The notes: generated from the letters alone by a model not told the origin. A stretch of 64,000 bases of DNA from Kiloniellaceae bacterium (GCA_021776115.1 JAJFGN010000024.1:1-64000), one strand, 5' to 3'; positions 46,595 through 55,532 are shown, counted from the first letter of the stretch. A program made the numbers and translations.

Positions 46595-47848
46595 TCAAAC
46601 CACTTTCGCGGCGCGCGGGCCGATCTCGCGCAGGATGTTCTCGGCGATCGGCCCGGCGGTGATCTGGCCGCGTTGGTTGTCGATCTCGCGGCGTACGATG
46701 TCGAGGTCCAGATCGAGGAAGTGCGGATCCTTGATCTCGCCGCGCTCGACCCGCCCGAACAGTCGGAGCAGCGACTTGCGGGTGATCGGCCGGCCGCCCA
46801 GCCCGGCGATCACGGTATGGACGTGGGTCCCGGTGTCCTGCAGCGCCATGCGCACGTCGGAGGCCAGCACGCCGCCGAAGCCGAGCGCCAGGCTCTTTTC
46901 CAGCACGATCACCTTGGCGGCGCCCTGCAGCGCGTAGCGCAGCCCGTCGAGCGGGAACGGCCGGTAGCTGCACAGCGTGATCACGCCGACCCTGGCGCCG
47001 TCCTCGCGCAGCTCGTCGACCGTATCCTTCACCGTGCCGGCGACCGAGCCCAGGGTCACCACGACAGTCTCGGCGTCCTCCACGCGGTAGCTGTGGAACA
47101 GCCCGCCGGACTCGCGGCCGAAGATCTCCTTGAACTCCTGCTGGATCTCCGGGATCACGCCCAGCGCCTGCAGCAGCTTGTCGTGCGCCAGGTAGCGCAC
47201 CTCCATGAAGGCCTCGGGGCCGACCATGGCCCCGATCGAGTAGGGGTCCGAAGGATCGAGGACCTGGCGCGGCTGGTAGGGCGGCAGGAAGGCGTCGACC
47301 TGGGCCTGGTCGGGGATCTCGACGCGCTCGTAGGCATGGGTCAGGACGAAGCCGTCCATGCAAACCATCACCGGCGCGCTCAGCCGCTCGGCCAGCTTAA
47401 AGGCCTGGATGTGCAAATCGGCGGCTGCCTGGTTGGTCTCGGCGTGGAGCTGGATCCAGCCGGCGTCGCGCAGCGCCATGCTGTCGCGGTGGTCGTTCCA
47501 GATGTTGATCGGCGCGCCGATCGCCCGGTTCCCGATGGTCATGACGATGGGCAGGCCGAGCCCGGCGGCGTTGTAGACCGCTTCGGCCATGAACAGCAGG
47601 CCTTGGCTGGCGGTCGCGGTGTAGGTTCGCGCGCCCGCGGCCGAGGAGCCGATCGCGACCGAGAGCGCGGCGAACTCGCTCTCGACGTTGATGAACTCGC
47701 AGTTCTGAATCGCGCCCTCGCGGATCAGCTTGGCGCAGCCCTCGACGATGTGGGTCTGCGGGGTAATGGGATAGGCGCAGATGACCTCCGGACGGCAGAA
47801 GGCGATCGCTTTGGCAACGGCCTGTGAACCTTCGATCTGCTCAAGCAT
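46595..47848 (-). CDS. 2-oxoacid:acceptor oxidoreductase, alpha subunit
   Basis: The 417-residue subunit is the pyrimidine-binding alpha component: 'SQAVAKAIAFCRPEVICAYPITPQTHIVE' at the N-terminus, 'NVESEFAALSVAIGSSAAGARTYTATASQGL' and the 'DTVDELREDGARVGVITLCSYRPFP' transketolase C-like domain. It pairs with the beta subunit downstream. The ATG at 47848 has a GAGAGGCTGAAG ribosome binding site and lies 24 nt after the gamma gene. The alpha-beta split matches the three- or four-subunit archaeal/bacterial type rather than the single-chain NifJ. Confidence 0.92.
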   Translation of the reverse strand: MLEQIEGSQAVAKAIAFCRPEVICAYPITPQTHIVEGCAKLIREGAIQNCEFINVESEFAALSVAIGSSAAGARTYTATASQGLLFMAEAVYNAAGLGLPIVMTIGNRAIGAPINIWNDHRDSMALRDAGWIQLHAETNQAAADLHIQAFKLAERLSAPVMVCMDGFVLTHAYERVEIPDQAQVDAFLPPYQPRQVLDPSDPYSIGAMVGPEAFMEVRYLAHDKLLQALGVIPEIQQEFKEIFGRESGGLFHSYRVEDAETVVVTLGSVAGTVKDTVDELREDGARVGVITLCSYRPFPLDGLRYALQGAAKVIVLEKSLALGFGGVLASDVRMALQDTGTHVHTVIAGLGGRPITRKSLLRLFGRVERGEIKDPHFLDLDLDIVRREIDNQRGQITAGPIAENILREIGPRAAKVV

Positions 47849-47872
47849 CTTCAGCCTCTCGGATTCTATCCG

Positions 47873-48433
47873 CTAGTTAGTTCTGATCGAATCGTACGCC
47901 TTGGCGGCGGCTGCGGCATTGTCGTCGCCGAGCTTCCCGGGGAACTTCTGCCGGATCGCGGCCACGACAGACTCAAGCGTCACGCGTCGCGTCACCGCCG
48001 CGAACGCGCCGAGCAGCGCGGCGTTGGGGAGCGCCCGGCCGACATACTGGAGCGCCCATTCGGTCGCCGCGACGGTGCTGATGTGATGCGGCGGAAACTT
48101 TTTCACATAATCCCCGAGCCCCAGATCCCGGTAACTGCGGCGGGTGTTGACGAGCAGGTAACCTCGCGTGTCCAGACCCTCGAAAAGGTCCACCTGGTGA
48201 AGTAGCGTGGGGTCTTGAACGATCAGGGCGTCGGGCGTCATGACGGGTTCGCGCAGACGGATTTCCTTGTTGTCGAGGCGACAGAACGCAACGACCGGCG
48301 CCCCCATCCGCTCCGAGCCGAAGCTGGGGAAAGCCTGGGCGTGATAGCCCTCGAGGAAAGCGGCGACGGACAACATCTCGGCGGCCGAGACCACGCCCTG
48401 ACCGCCTCTGCCGTGTACGCGAACCTGAAAAAT
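47873..48433 (-). CDS. 2-oxoacid:acceptor oxidoreductase, gamma subunit (apparent ATT start)
   Basis: The 186-residue subunit matches the gamma family from its first residue: 'FQVRVHGRGGQGVVSAAEML' and 'AFPSFGSERMGAPVVAFCRL'. The family normally begins M-FQ, and here the codon at that position (48433-48431) is ATT with no nearby in-frame ATG, GTG or TTG. A perfect GGAGG (48442-48438) lies 4 nt upstream of it. I therefore propose initiation at ATT. The open frame to 48676 has no homology and is compositionally unlike a gene. Alternatives are a sequencing error or a distant in-frame start. Confidence 0.8.
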   Translation of the reverse strand: MFQVRVHGRGGQGVVSAAEMLSVAAFLEGYHAQAFPSFGSERMGAPVVAFCRLDNKEIRLREPVMTPDALIVQDPTLLHQVDLFEGLDTRGYLLVNTRRSYRDLGLGDYVKKFPPHHISTVAATEWALQYVGRALPNAALLGAFAAVTRRVTLESVVAAIRQKFPGKLGDDNAAAAAKAYDSIRTN

Positions 48434-48610
48434 GTTGCCTCCGAACTCCTGCGTCTCTCGGGAACGGTTCGATTTACAAGCCGCCCGGTCTCGACCGGAT
48501 ACCCACGCCGCAAGCGAATTAATACCGCACCCACAGGTGCCCATCCTCCCGGGCCGAGCGAGCGGACCCGATACCAGGAGCAAACCTACCCCTGGGGCCC
48601 GACGCGCATC

Positions 48611-48624
48611 TTGATCTGTGTCAA
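48611..48624 (-). promoter_or_regulatory. FNR/FixK-like site upstream of the oxidoreductase operon
   Basis: On the minus strand this reads TTGAC-ACAG-ATCAA, one base from the perfect FNR consensus and a full match to the FixK-type TTGA-N6-TCAA pattern. It lies about 180 nt before the proposed gamma-subunit start, which would leave a leader of about 140 nt. It also sits 101 nt beyond the end of the nucleoside phosphorylase gene. Confidence 0.55.
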
Positions 48625-48724
48625 CACGGGCGGGCTCGAAATTCGCAAGACGCCGCCGGTCCGCAGCCGCACCCAAATTCCTTGCGGTTCGCTCTTGGCG
48701 CGGTGCGGCTCATCACGCTTGCCG

Positions 48725-49519
48725 CTATCGCAACAGGGTGTCGATCCCTCCGCCGACCAGGGCGTCGAGGAGGCGCAATGAGTCCAGGGCGCCGTGCGCG
48801 GCGCCTTTTTCGAAATCCACTTCCGTGACCGCCATGGTGTTGGTCACGTGCGCGAAGCAGAGAACCGGGGCCGCTTTGGCCGCTGCGAAGGCGTAAAGGG
48901 CGGCGGACTCCATTTCGATCGCGGCCAGCCCCAAGGCGCGGCCTTCCTCGATCACGGCCTGCGTCTCGCGAAACGGCGCGTCGGTGGTCCAAGTGCTGCC
49001 CTTGTGGACGGTCAGATCGCTTTCCGCCAGGGTGTCCCAGGCCGCGTCGATCAGCTTGGGGTCGGCGGCCGCGAAATCCGCCGGCGGCTGGTAGTGATAG
49101 CTGGTGCCCTCGTCTCGTAAGGCGCGTTCGACGAGCACGTAGTAAGGCGGCTCGCCCAGGGGCTTAAGCTGTCCCGAGGAGGTGATGCTGATAAGCAGAC
49201 GGCATCCGCTGGCGAACATTTGTTCGGCCAAAAGCACGGCGTAGGGCGCGCCGACCGCGTTTCCGACGATACCGATTCGCTGGCCCGATCCCTGGAATTC
49301 GAACATCTCGGAGTGGTAACACGGCCATGTCGCCAGGGGTTTCGCCCGGCCGGAGGCGTGCAGGTACCGAAGGATATCGCCGTCGGGATCGAGCAGGACG
49401 ATCTCCGGCACCTCGGCCGTGGCGAGGCCCTTCTGCCGCCGCGCCTCGCGCAGAAGATTCTCGGCCCGAAACACCGAGGGCGCGTCGGGATGCTTGGTAC
49501 GAAGGATAGGTGGGGGCAT
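48725..49519 (-). CDS. Nucleoside phosphorylase (PNP/UDP family)
   Basis: The 264-residue protein has the purine/uridine phosphorylase fold: 'IGIVGNAVGAPYAVLLAEQ' (phosphate-binding region), 'ISITSSGQLKPLG' and the ribose-binding 'AIEMESAALYAFA' motif, which carries the key Glu-Met-Glu. A uridine-phosphorylase-like substrate is likely, but AMP nucleosidase or MTA nucleosidase relatives cannot be excluded. The frame extends to 50284; the ATG at 49519 gives a family-length protein, with ATG 49546 as an alternative. It is upstream of the oxidoreductase operon on the same strand. Confidence 0.85.
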   Translation of the reverse strand: MPPPILRTKHPDAPSVFRAENLLREARRQKGLATAEVPEIVLLDPDGDILRYLHASGRAKPLATWPCYHSEMFEFQGSGQRIGIVGNAVGAPYAVLLAEQMFASGCRLLISITSSGQLKPLGEPPYYVLVERALRDEGTSYHYQPPADFAAADPKLIDAAWDTLAESDLTVHKGSTWTTDAPFRETQAVIEEGRALGLAAIEMESAALYAFAAAKAAPVLCFAHVTNTMAVTEVDFEKGAAHGALDSLRLLDALVGGGIDTLLR

Positions 49520-49681
49520 GAATGGCTCTCGCGATGATGGCGGCATCTTAACCCAAGGGTCTCTGATATTGGGTCCCTTCGATTGGGGGCCCCTACGATT
49601 GGCTGCGCGACGGTGCGGGATGGTTTTGTGATAATCTAGGCTTATATCGTGTGCGGGACAGGGAACGAAGTCGTGAAGGGT

Positions 49682-50389
49682 ATGGAACACAAAATTCTGG
49701 TGATCGAGGATAGCGCGGACATCGCCGACCTGGTGGCCATGCACCTGGGCGATATGGGCTGCGCGGTCAAGGTCGCCGGGGACGGTTTGAGCGGTCTGCA
49801 ATTGGCGCGCGGCGGTGGCTACGATCTCATCATCCTCGACCTCATGCTGCCCGGTCTCGAGGGGCTGGAGGTTTGCCGGCGCCTGCGCGCGGGGGTCGAT
49901 TACACCCCGATCCTGATGCTGACCGCCAAGTCCTCCGAGATCGACCGTGTCCTGGGCCTGGAGATCGGCGCGGACGACTATCTCACCAAGCCGTTCAGCA
50001 TCCGCGAGCTGGTCGCGCGGGTGAAGGCCATCCTGCGGCGCACCGAAATGCTGGCCAAGGACCCGCCCAAGGAAGACCCCCAAGTCAGCGTCGGCGACAT
50101 GGCGATCGACATCGCGCGGCGTAGCGTCAGCGTGGCCGGGAGCCCGGTCGATCTGACGGCCAAGGAGTTCGATCTTCTGGTGCAGTTCGCGCGCAACCCC
50201 GGCCGGGTTTATACCCGCCAGCACTTGCTCGATTTGGTTTGGGGACGCGGGCATCTCGGCTACGAGCACACCGTCAATTCTCACATCAACCGGCTGCGCA
50301 GCAAGATCGAGGCCGATCCCGCCAATCCGCGCTTCGTTCTGACCGTGTGGGGCGTGGGCTATAAATTCAACGACAAGCTGGCGGCATGA
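49682..50389 (+). CDS. OmpR/PhoB-type response regulator
   Basis: A 235-residue cytoplasmic regulator with an N-terminal receiver domain (phosphorylated Asp53 in 'YDLIILDLMLPGLEG', Lys102 region 'GADDYLTKPFSIRELV') and a C-terminal winged-helix DNA-binding domain ('DLTAKEFDLLVQFARNPGRVYTRQHLLDLVWG'). The start at 49682 is preferred over the further-upstream 49649. Its stop overlaps the kinase start (ATGA), so the two form a two-component system. Confidence 0.93.
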   Translation: MEHKILVIEDSADIADLVAMHLGDMGCAVKVAGDGLSGLQLARGGGYDLIILDLMLPGLEGLEVCRRLRAGVDYTPILMLTAKSSEIDRVLGLEIGADDYLTKPFSIRELVARVKAILRRTEMLAKDPPKEDPQVSVGDMAIDIARRSVSVAGSPVDLTAKEFDLLVQFARNPGRVYTRQHLLDLVWGRGHLGYEHTVNSHINRLRSKIEADPANPRFVLTVWGVGYKFNDKLAA

Positions 50390-51870
50390 CGCTGGTCCCG
50401 CGCAGCCTCTACGGCAAGCTGGTCGGCGCCATGGTCGTGCTGATCGGCGCGATCGGCTTGTCTTATGTGATCTTGGCCCTGGGCACGACCCGGCTTTACC
50501 TGGAAGAGGTGAACCAGAAACTCCATCGCTCCCTGGCCGCGAGCCTGGTGGCGGAAAACGAACTGGTGCGCGGCCAAACGATAAACCACGAGGCCCTGGA
50601 GCAGGCGTTCCACAACCTGATGATCGTCAATCCGGCGATCGAGGTCTATCTGCTGGACCCGGACGGCCGGATTCTGGCTTTCTCCGCGCCGCCGGGAAAG
50701 GTGCGGCGGGAGCGGATCGATCTAGCGCCCGTTGCCGCCTTCCTGGCCGGCGGCGAGGCCTTTCCGATCCGCGGCCAGGACCCACGCGACCCCGAGGGAT
50801 ACAAGGTGTTTTCCGCCGCGCCGATCATGGATGGCGACGTGCTGGGCGGTTACCTCTATGTGGTTCTGGGCGGCGAGGCCTACGATTCGGTCGCCCGGGT
50901 GTTTCAGGGCAGCTACATCCTGCGCCTGGCCGCCAGCGTGGCGGCGGCGGGCCTGGTCCTGGCCTTGGCCGCCGGGGCCTTGTCCTTCGTCTGGTTGACG
51001 CGGCGGCCAAGGCGCCTGTCGGCCGCCGTCGAAGCCTTCAAGCAGAGCGATTTCCAGGAACCGCTCAGGCTGTCGGGCTGGCGCCCAAACCCCCGGGGCG
51101 ACGAGATCGACCATCTGGGTTTGACCGTGGAGAGCATGTCGCAGCGCATGGTCCAGCAGATCGCGCAGTTGCGCCAAGCGGATTCCACGCGGCGCGACAT
51201 GGTCGCCAATATCTCGCACGACCTGCGCACACCCCTGACCTCGCTCCAAGGTTACCTGGAAACCGTCTTGATGAAGGGCGACAGTCTCTCGCAAGAGGAC
51301 CGGAGGCGTTATGTCGAGCTGGCCTTGAAGCACAGCCAGCGCCTCGGCCAACTGACCGAGGAACTGTTCGAGTTGGCCACACTTGAGAGCGACGAGCCGC
51401 CGATTCAGATCGAATCTTTCTCCTTGGCGGAGTTGGTGCAGGATGTGGTGCAGAAGTTCCGGCTTGAAGCCGAAAAGCGCCAGATATCTCTGGATACCGA
51501 GATTCCACAGGATGCTTCGGCCGTGACCGGCGATATCGCGCTCATCGAACGCGTGCTGGAAAACCTGATCGAGAATGCCCTGCGCTATACCCCGGCCGGG
51601 GGCCGCGTGTGCTTATCGCTGATCCTCGATGCCGGGCGTGTCGCGGCGCAAATCAGCGACACCGGACGCGGTATTTCGCGTGAGGAGCTGCCGCATATTT
51701 TCGAGCGTTTCTATAGGGTTGAAAAGGCGCGCGGCGACGCCGCCGAAGGAACCGGGCTGGGCCTGGCCATCGTAAAACGGATTCTCCAGCTTCACGACAG
51801 CGCCATCGAAGTCGAGAGCGAACCGGGCGTCGGGACGAGCTTTCGCTTCGCCCTGCCGGTCACGGGCTGA
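50386..51870 (+). CDS. Sensor histidine kinase, partner of the adjacent OmpR-type regulator
   Basis: A 494-residue membrane kinase: transmembrane helix at about residues 12-33, a periplasmic sensor region, a second helix (about 183-203), a HAMP-like linker, HisKA with the phosphorylated His278 ('NISHDLRTPLTSLQGYLE') and a HATPase_c domain ('NLIENALRYTP', 'GTGLGLAIVKRI'). Its ATG overlaps the regulator's stop by 4 nt. Signal not identifiable. The next gene, the spondin-domain protein 160 nt downstream, could be a target but nothing in the gap proves it. Confidence 0.93.
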   Translation: MTLVPRSLYGKLVGAMVVLIGAIGLSYVILALGTTRLYLEEVNQKLHRSLAASLVAENELVRGQTINHEALEQAFHNLMIVNPAIEVYLLDPDGRILAFSAPPGKVRRERIDLAPVAAFLAGGEAFPIRGQDPRDPEGYKVFSAAPIMDGDVLGGYLYVVLGGEAYDSVARVFQGSYILRLAASVAAAGLVLALAAGALSFVWLTRRPRRLSAAVEAFKQSDFQEPLRLSGWRPNPRGDEIDHLGLTVESMSQRMVQQIAQLRQADSTRRDMVANISHDLRTPLTSLQGYLETVLMKGDSLSQEDRRRYVELALKHSQRLGQLTEELFELATLESDEPPIQIESFSLAELVQDVVQKFRLEAEKRQISLDTEIPQDASAVTGDIALIERVLENLIENALRYTPAGGRVCLSLILDAGRVAAQISDTGRGISREELPHIFERFYRVEKARGDAAEGTGLGLAIVKRILQLHDSAIEVESEPGVGTSFRFALPVTG

Positions 51871-52032
51871 ACCAAACCTCACGGTAACGTGTTGCCCGGA
51901 AAGTCCGGCGCGATTCTTTCGTGATAGTCGCGGGACCACCGCGTGAAACGGACCGGCGAAGCTCCTGTCTTCGGCACCTTGTCGAGGAACCAGCCCTCCA
52001 TCCTGCATCTCTTTTCCTAGGAGCGACCCACA

Positions 52033-52719
52033 ATGAATGTTTTGACACGAACCTTCAGTCTTGGCCTCGCGTTGGCCGGCATCCTTGCCGGCGCCGCTTA
52101 CCCGGCCGCCGCGAGCGAGGATGGCCGGACTTACTCTGTTCGTATCACCAACCTGACCCGGGCCCAGGTCATCACGCCCCCGGCCGTCGTCGCGCATCGT
52201 CGCGGCTATTCTTCGTTCGAGATCGGGGGGGCCGCCAGCGATGCCCTCGCGACTCTCGCCGAGACCGGAAACCCGGGTCCTTTCGCCGATGAGGCGACAC
52301 TCGACCCGAACGTAGCGGCAGTCGCAATCGGCGATGGTATTCCGCCCGGTCAGTCGACGGTGGTCGAGATCACAACCTCCAAGCGGGCCAAGTTGATCAG
52401 CGTCACGGCCATGCTGGCGACCACCAACGATGCCTTCGCGGCGGTGCGGGGTCTGCGCTTGCCGCGCGGGTCGCACACCGCGCATGCGCGCGCGGTTGCC
52501 TACGATGCCGGCAGCGAAGCCAATAACGAGGATTGCGATTTCATTCCCGGTCCGCCCTGCGGCGGGCCCAACAACCGGGACACGGATGGCGCCGAGGGCT
52601 TCATTCACGTCCATAACGGCGTGCACGGCGGCGCGGATTTGGTGCCGGCGGACCAGGATTGGCATAATCCGGTCATGCAAGTCGAGGTTACGCGCGTACA
52701 CGGCGGCGACGAAGACTAA
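52033..52719 (+). CDS. Spondin domain-containing secreted protein
   Basis: A 228-residue exported protein with a signal peptide (about residues 1-28, ending 'PAAA'). The rest resembles the spondin N-terminal domain: 'YSVRITNLTRAQVITPPAVVAH', 'LAETGNPGPFADEA' and 'ISVTAMLATTNDAFAAVRGLRLP'. Family members in bacteria are secreted, and some bind cell-surface material; the role is unknown. It follows the two-component system in the same direction and is followed by a strong terminator-like hairpin. Its tail is His/Asp-rich. Confidence 0.88.
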   Translation: MNVLTRTFSLGLALAGILAGAAYPAAASEDGRTYSVRITNLTRAQVITPPAVVAHRRGYSSFEIGGAASDALATLAETGNPGPFADEATLDPNVAAVAIGDGIPPGQSTVVEITTSKRAKLISVTAMLATTNDAFAAVRGLRLPRGSHTAHARAVAYDAGSEANNEDCDFIPGPPCGGPNNRDTDGAEGFIHVHNGVHGGADLVPADQDWHNPVMQVEVTRVHGGDED

Positions 52720-52739
52720 GGTCCTCGCGCCGCCTACCG

Positions 52740-52773
52740 CACCGGCCGCTGGGAGGGCGGCGGCCGGTGTTTC
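52740..52773 (+). terminator. Terminator-like hairpin after the spondin-domain gene
   Basis: CACCGGCCGC (52740-52749) pairs perfectly with GCGGCCGGTG (52760-52769) over 10 bp with a 10-nt loop, followed by TTTC. The T-run is short, so termination is likely but may be Rho-assisted. Confidence 0.65.
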
Positions 52774-52821
52774 GCCTTCCGATCCGGCCGCGGTAAGCCG
52801 GCGATCCGGGGCTGGTCCCGC

Positions 52822-52986
52822 TCAGCCCGTCATCTTCATGTTTTCAAGCACCTGATCCCGGTATTCCGGGTCCCAGACGACCCGGTCCAGGTCGATCTGC
52901 TCGTCCGCGTTGGACGAATCCGGCGTGTCTTGCCGCCAGGCATTCAGGCTCACGCCGGCCGTATCGAAGTCGCACTGCTGTCTCAT
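52822..52986 (-). CDS. Possible small protein of unknown function
   Basis: A 54-residue frame beginning MRQQCDFDTAGVSLNAWRQD and ending 'DPEYRDQVLENMKMTG', preceded by AGGAAAG. The acidic composition and the regular 'WDPEYRDQVLENMKM' end look protein-like, but no family is recognisable. It lies convergent with the spondin-domain gene and divergent from the MFS gene at 53246. It could be a small real gene or chance. Confidence 0.4.
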   Translation of the reverse strand: MRQQCDFDTAGVSLNAWRQDTPDSSNADEQIDLDRVVWDPEYRDQVLENMKMTG

Positions 52987-53245
52987 GTCTTTCCTCGGTT
53001 CGCGCATTTTGCTCAACCCAGGTCCCCCGTAGGACCATTCGCTTTTGCGATGCCTGACAGATTGGGTGCCAATCCTGGCGGGAAAAGGGCGAACGCGGAT
53101 GATACTTTGGGCAATTCTGAGGCAGATTTGAGGCAAAGCGGTCCTGACGGAGACGGGCTTCTGTCGTCGCGGGGCAGGTATGCGCGGGCCCGTCTTGCTG
53201 GGTTTCGGCTCCCGGTGTACACCGAAAGCCACGGGAGAGCTTGAT

Positions 53246-54448
53246 ATGCAGCAAAATTCGGCGCGTCTGCCGCTCGCGTTTTCGTGCCTTGGGCACGCCT
53301 ATATGCATATGTTCACAGCTTTCTATTTCGTTATCGTCCTGTCGCTCGAAGACGTTTGGCAACGGCCTTATCACGAGCTGATCGAACTCTGGACGCTGGG
53401 ATCGCTCCTGGTCGGCCTCGCCGCCTTGCCCGCCGGCTGGTTGGGCGATCGCCTCGGCGCCGCCAACATGATGATTGTGTTCTACGTCGGTCTCGGTCTC
53501 GCTGGGATCGCCTGCGGCTTTGTCGAGGGGCCGAGCGCGCTCTTCATAGGTCTGACCGCGATCGGCCTGTTCAGCGCGATCTATCATCCGGTTGGCATCG
53601 CCTGGGTCGTGCGCAGCGCCAAGGCCCGCGGCAAGGCGCTGGGCATCAATGGTGTGTTCGGGAGTATCGGCATCGCCGGCGCGGGCCTGGTCGCGGGCGG
53701 CCTGATCGACGCCTTCGGCTGGCGCGCGGCGTTTATCGTGCCGGGCGTGGTTTGCGTGCTCACCGGTCTGGCGCTGTGGATTTGCGTGCATCTGGGGCTA
53801 GTCAGCGACGGCGTGGCGCTCAAGCGCGACGCCAAGCCGGAGAGCCGGGGCGACATGCTGCGCGCGGTCCTGATCCTGCTTCTGACCATGGCGATCATGG
53901 GCATCTTGTTCCAGGCGACCCAGGCCGCGATTCCCAAGGTCTTCGATTTGCGCCTGCGCGATATCGCCGGGGAGGGCACCTTCGGCATCGGCCTGATCGT
54001 GGCCGGGGTTTACACGGTGGGCGGTATCACCCAGCTCGTCGGCGGCTACCTGGCCGACAAATTTCCGCTCAAGCCGGTCTATCTGCTGTCGTTCCTTTTG
54101 CAGGCCCTCGCCCTTGCCGCCGTGGCCTCGCTCGGCAACCTGCCCTTGATCGCCTTAAGCGCGGTCATCGTGCTGCTCAGCGTCGTGGCCTTGCCGGCGG
54201 AGAACATGATGCTGGCCCGCTATACGCCGGAGCGTCACCACAGCTTCGTGTACGGGGTGAAGTTCGTGCTCGCCTTCGGGACCGCGCCGATCTCGATCAT
54301 GCTGGTTTCGCGAATTCAAGAACAAACCGGGGAGTTCGAGTTGCTGTTCTTGGCCCTCGCCGCCCTGGCGCTAATCGCGACCCTGGCCGCCCTGTTACTG
54401 CCCGGCGAATGGCGCCGCCCCCGGGCGATGCCCGTGGCGGCGGAGTAG
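53246..54448 (+). CDS. MFS transporter
   Basis: A 400-residue permease with twelve predicted membrane helices. The first loop carries the MFS signature 'LPAGWLGDRLGAANMM', and the mid-protein loop after helix 6 is basic. The start at 53246 follows GGGAGAG; the frame is open to 53180 without a sensible start. It resembles general MFS exporters, and no substrate can be assigned. It is followed by a GC-rich intergenic palindrome. Confidence 0.9.
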   Translation: MQQNSARLPLAFSCLGHAYMHMFTAFYFVIVLSLEDVWQRPYHELIELWTLGSLLVGLAALPAGWLGDRLGAANMMIVFYVGLGLAGIACGFVEGPSALFIGLTAIGLFSAIYHPVGIAWVVRSAKARGKALGINGVFGSIGIAGAGLVAGGLIDAFGWRAAFIVPGVVCVLTGLALWICVHLGLVSDGVALKRDAKPESRGDMLRAVLILLLTMAIMGILFQATQAAIPKVFDLRLRDIAGEGTFGIGLIVAGVYTVGGITQLVGGYLADKFPLKPVYLLSFLLQALALAAVASLGNLPLIALSAVIVLLSVVALPAENMMLARYTPERHHSFVYGVKFVLAFGTAPISIMLVSRIQEQTGEFELLFLALAALALIATLAALLLPGEWRRPRAMPVAAE

Positions 54449-54492
54449 GGGGCATGGCGTAAGTCGCGGGCGGCGCCGAACATGGCATGCAG

Positions 54493-54591
54493 CCCCCCCA
54501 CCCTAACCCTCCCCCTCGAGGGGGGAGGGAATAGAGGGCAGGCGCAACCTTCTTCCCCCTCCCCCTCGACGGGGGAGGGCCGGGGTGGGGG
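54493..54591. repeat. GC-rich double-hairpin intergenic repeat
   Basis: Two hairpins, CCCTCCCCCTCGAGGGGGGAGGG (54508-54529) and CCCTCCCCCTCGACGGGGGAGGG (about 54557-54579), lie inside outer arms CCCCACCCTAACC and GGCCGGGGTGGGG. Such elements are common in alphaproteobacterial intergenic regions and may act as transcription boundaries between the MFS and VOC genes. Confidence 0.75.
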
Positions 54592-54623
54592 TGACAGTGG
54601 CGCTAAGTAAGGCGGTGAGCCGG

Positions 54624-55034
54624 ATGACAGAACACGCTATAAAAATTGACCGCCTGGACCATCTGGTCCTGACCGTGCGCGATGTCGAGGCGGCCCTGCG
54701 CTTCTACGAGAGCGTGCTGGGCATGCGCCGCGAGAGCTTTGGCGAGGGCCGGGTCGCGCTTCATTTCGGGCGCCAGAAGATCAACGTCCACCCCCATCCA
54801 ACCCCGGTCGATATCGTCGCCAAGGACCCGCGCCCCGGCACCGCCGACCTCTGCTTCATCGCCCAGACACCGCTCGAGACCGTGATCGCCCATCTTGAAG
54901 CCAGCGGCGTTGAGATCGAGTTAGGGCCGATAGAACGCACCGGCGCCCAAGGCCCGATCGCCTCGGTCTACTTTCGCGATCCCGACGGCAACCTGATCGA
55001 GGTTTCCAATTACCGGGGCGTGACGATCTCTTGA
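54624..55034 (+). CDS. VOC family protein (glyoxalase/bleomycin resistance fold)
   Basis: A 136-residue metal-binding-fold protein: 'RLDHLVLTVRDVEAALRFYESVLGM' and 'IASVYFRDPDGNLIEVSNY' hold the usual His and Glu metal ligands. The frame extends 13 codons further upstream into the repeat at 54591, but the ATG at 54624 is natural. Substrate unknown; VOC proteins include glyoxalases, dioxygenases and antibiotic-binding proteins. Confidence 0.9.
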   Translation: MTEHAIKIDRLDHLVLTVRDVEAALRFYESVLGMRRESFGEGRVALHFGRQKINVHPHPTPVDIVAKDPRPGTADLCFIAQTPLETVIAHLEASGVEIELGPIERTGAQGPIASVYFRDPDGNLIEVSNYRGVTIS

Positions 55035-55112
55035 CGCGGCGACCCGCCGGGGTAATTTGCTGTCACGGTCCGGCGTCCATGCTGGCCCGTGACCTTTGCG
55101 TAGGGGGCAATC

Positions 55113-55532
55113 ATGTTGAAATCTTTGCGGCGCAGCGCGGTCCTCTTGGTGGCGTTGACTCTTGCTGCCTGCGGCGAGGAACCGGTTTCGGAGGTTTCCA
55201 TCGCTAACCTGCACCGGAAGGCCGCGGCGGGAGACGCCTCCGCCTTCAAGGCCGCCTTCGACGAGGTCAAGGGCAAGAAAATCGCCTGGCGCGGCGTCGT
55301 CGTCGAATCGCAGCGCCAGTTCGGCGATGACTACGTGGAAGAGGGCCTCTTGATTGTCGATGTGGATCCCGCGGGCACGCCGCCCGTGGCGGAGGCGCGC
55401 TTCAATATCCCGCCCTCGCGCATCGACGACTTCAAGCCCGGACAGGCGGTCTCGTTCACCGCCATCATCCGCGAATTCGAGCTGAGAAAGGGGCCGCTCA
55501 TGCTCATGCTCGAGATGAAAGAAGTGAACTAG
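55113..55532 (+). CDS. Putative lipoprotein with OB-like domain
   Basis: A 139-residue product with a lipobox ending in Cys20 ('LTLAAC') and a beta-rich region 'KGKKIAWRGVVVESQRQFGDDYVEEGLLIVDVD' followed by 'LMLMLEMKEVN'. The pattern is like the small OB-fold lipoproteins of the tRNA_anti-like type. No function is assigned. It lies 78 nt after the VOC gene in the same direction, and its 3' end is followed by a T-rich stretch at 55602-55607 preceded by GC-rich sequence. Confidence 0.7.
   Translation: MLKSLRRSAVLLVALTLAACGEEPVSEVSIANLHRKAAAGDASAFKAAFDEVKGKKIAWRGVVVESQRQFGDDYVEEGLLIVDVDPAGTPPVAEARFNIPPSRIDDFKPGQAVSFTAIIREFELRKGPLMLMLEMKEVN

Noticed and set aside
54493-54591. Attachment site or transposon end
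   Set aside because: No integrase, transposase, target-site duplication or tRNA lies near; it is an intergenic hairpin repeat.
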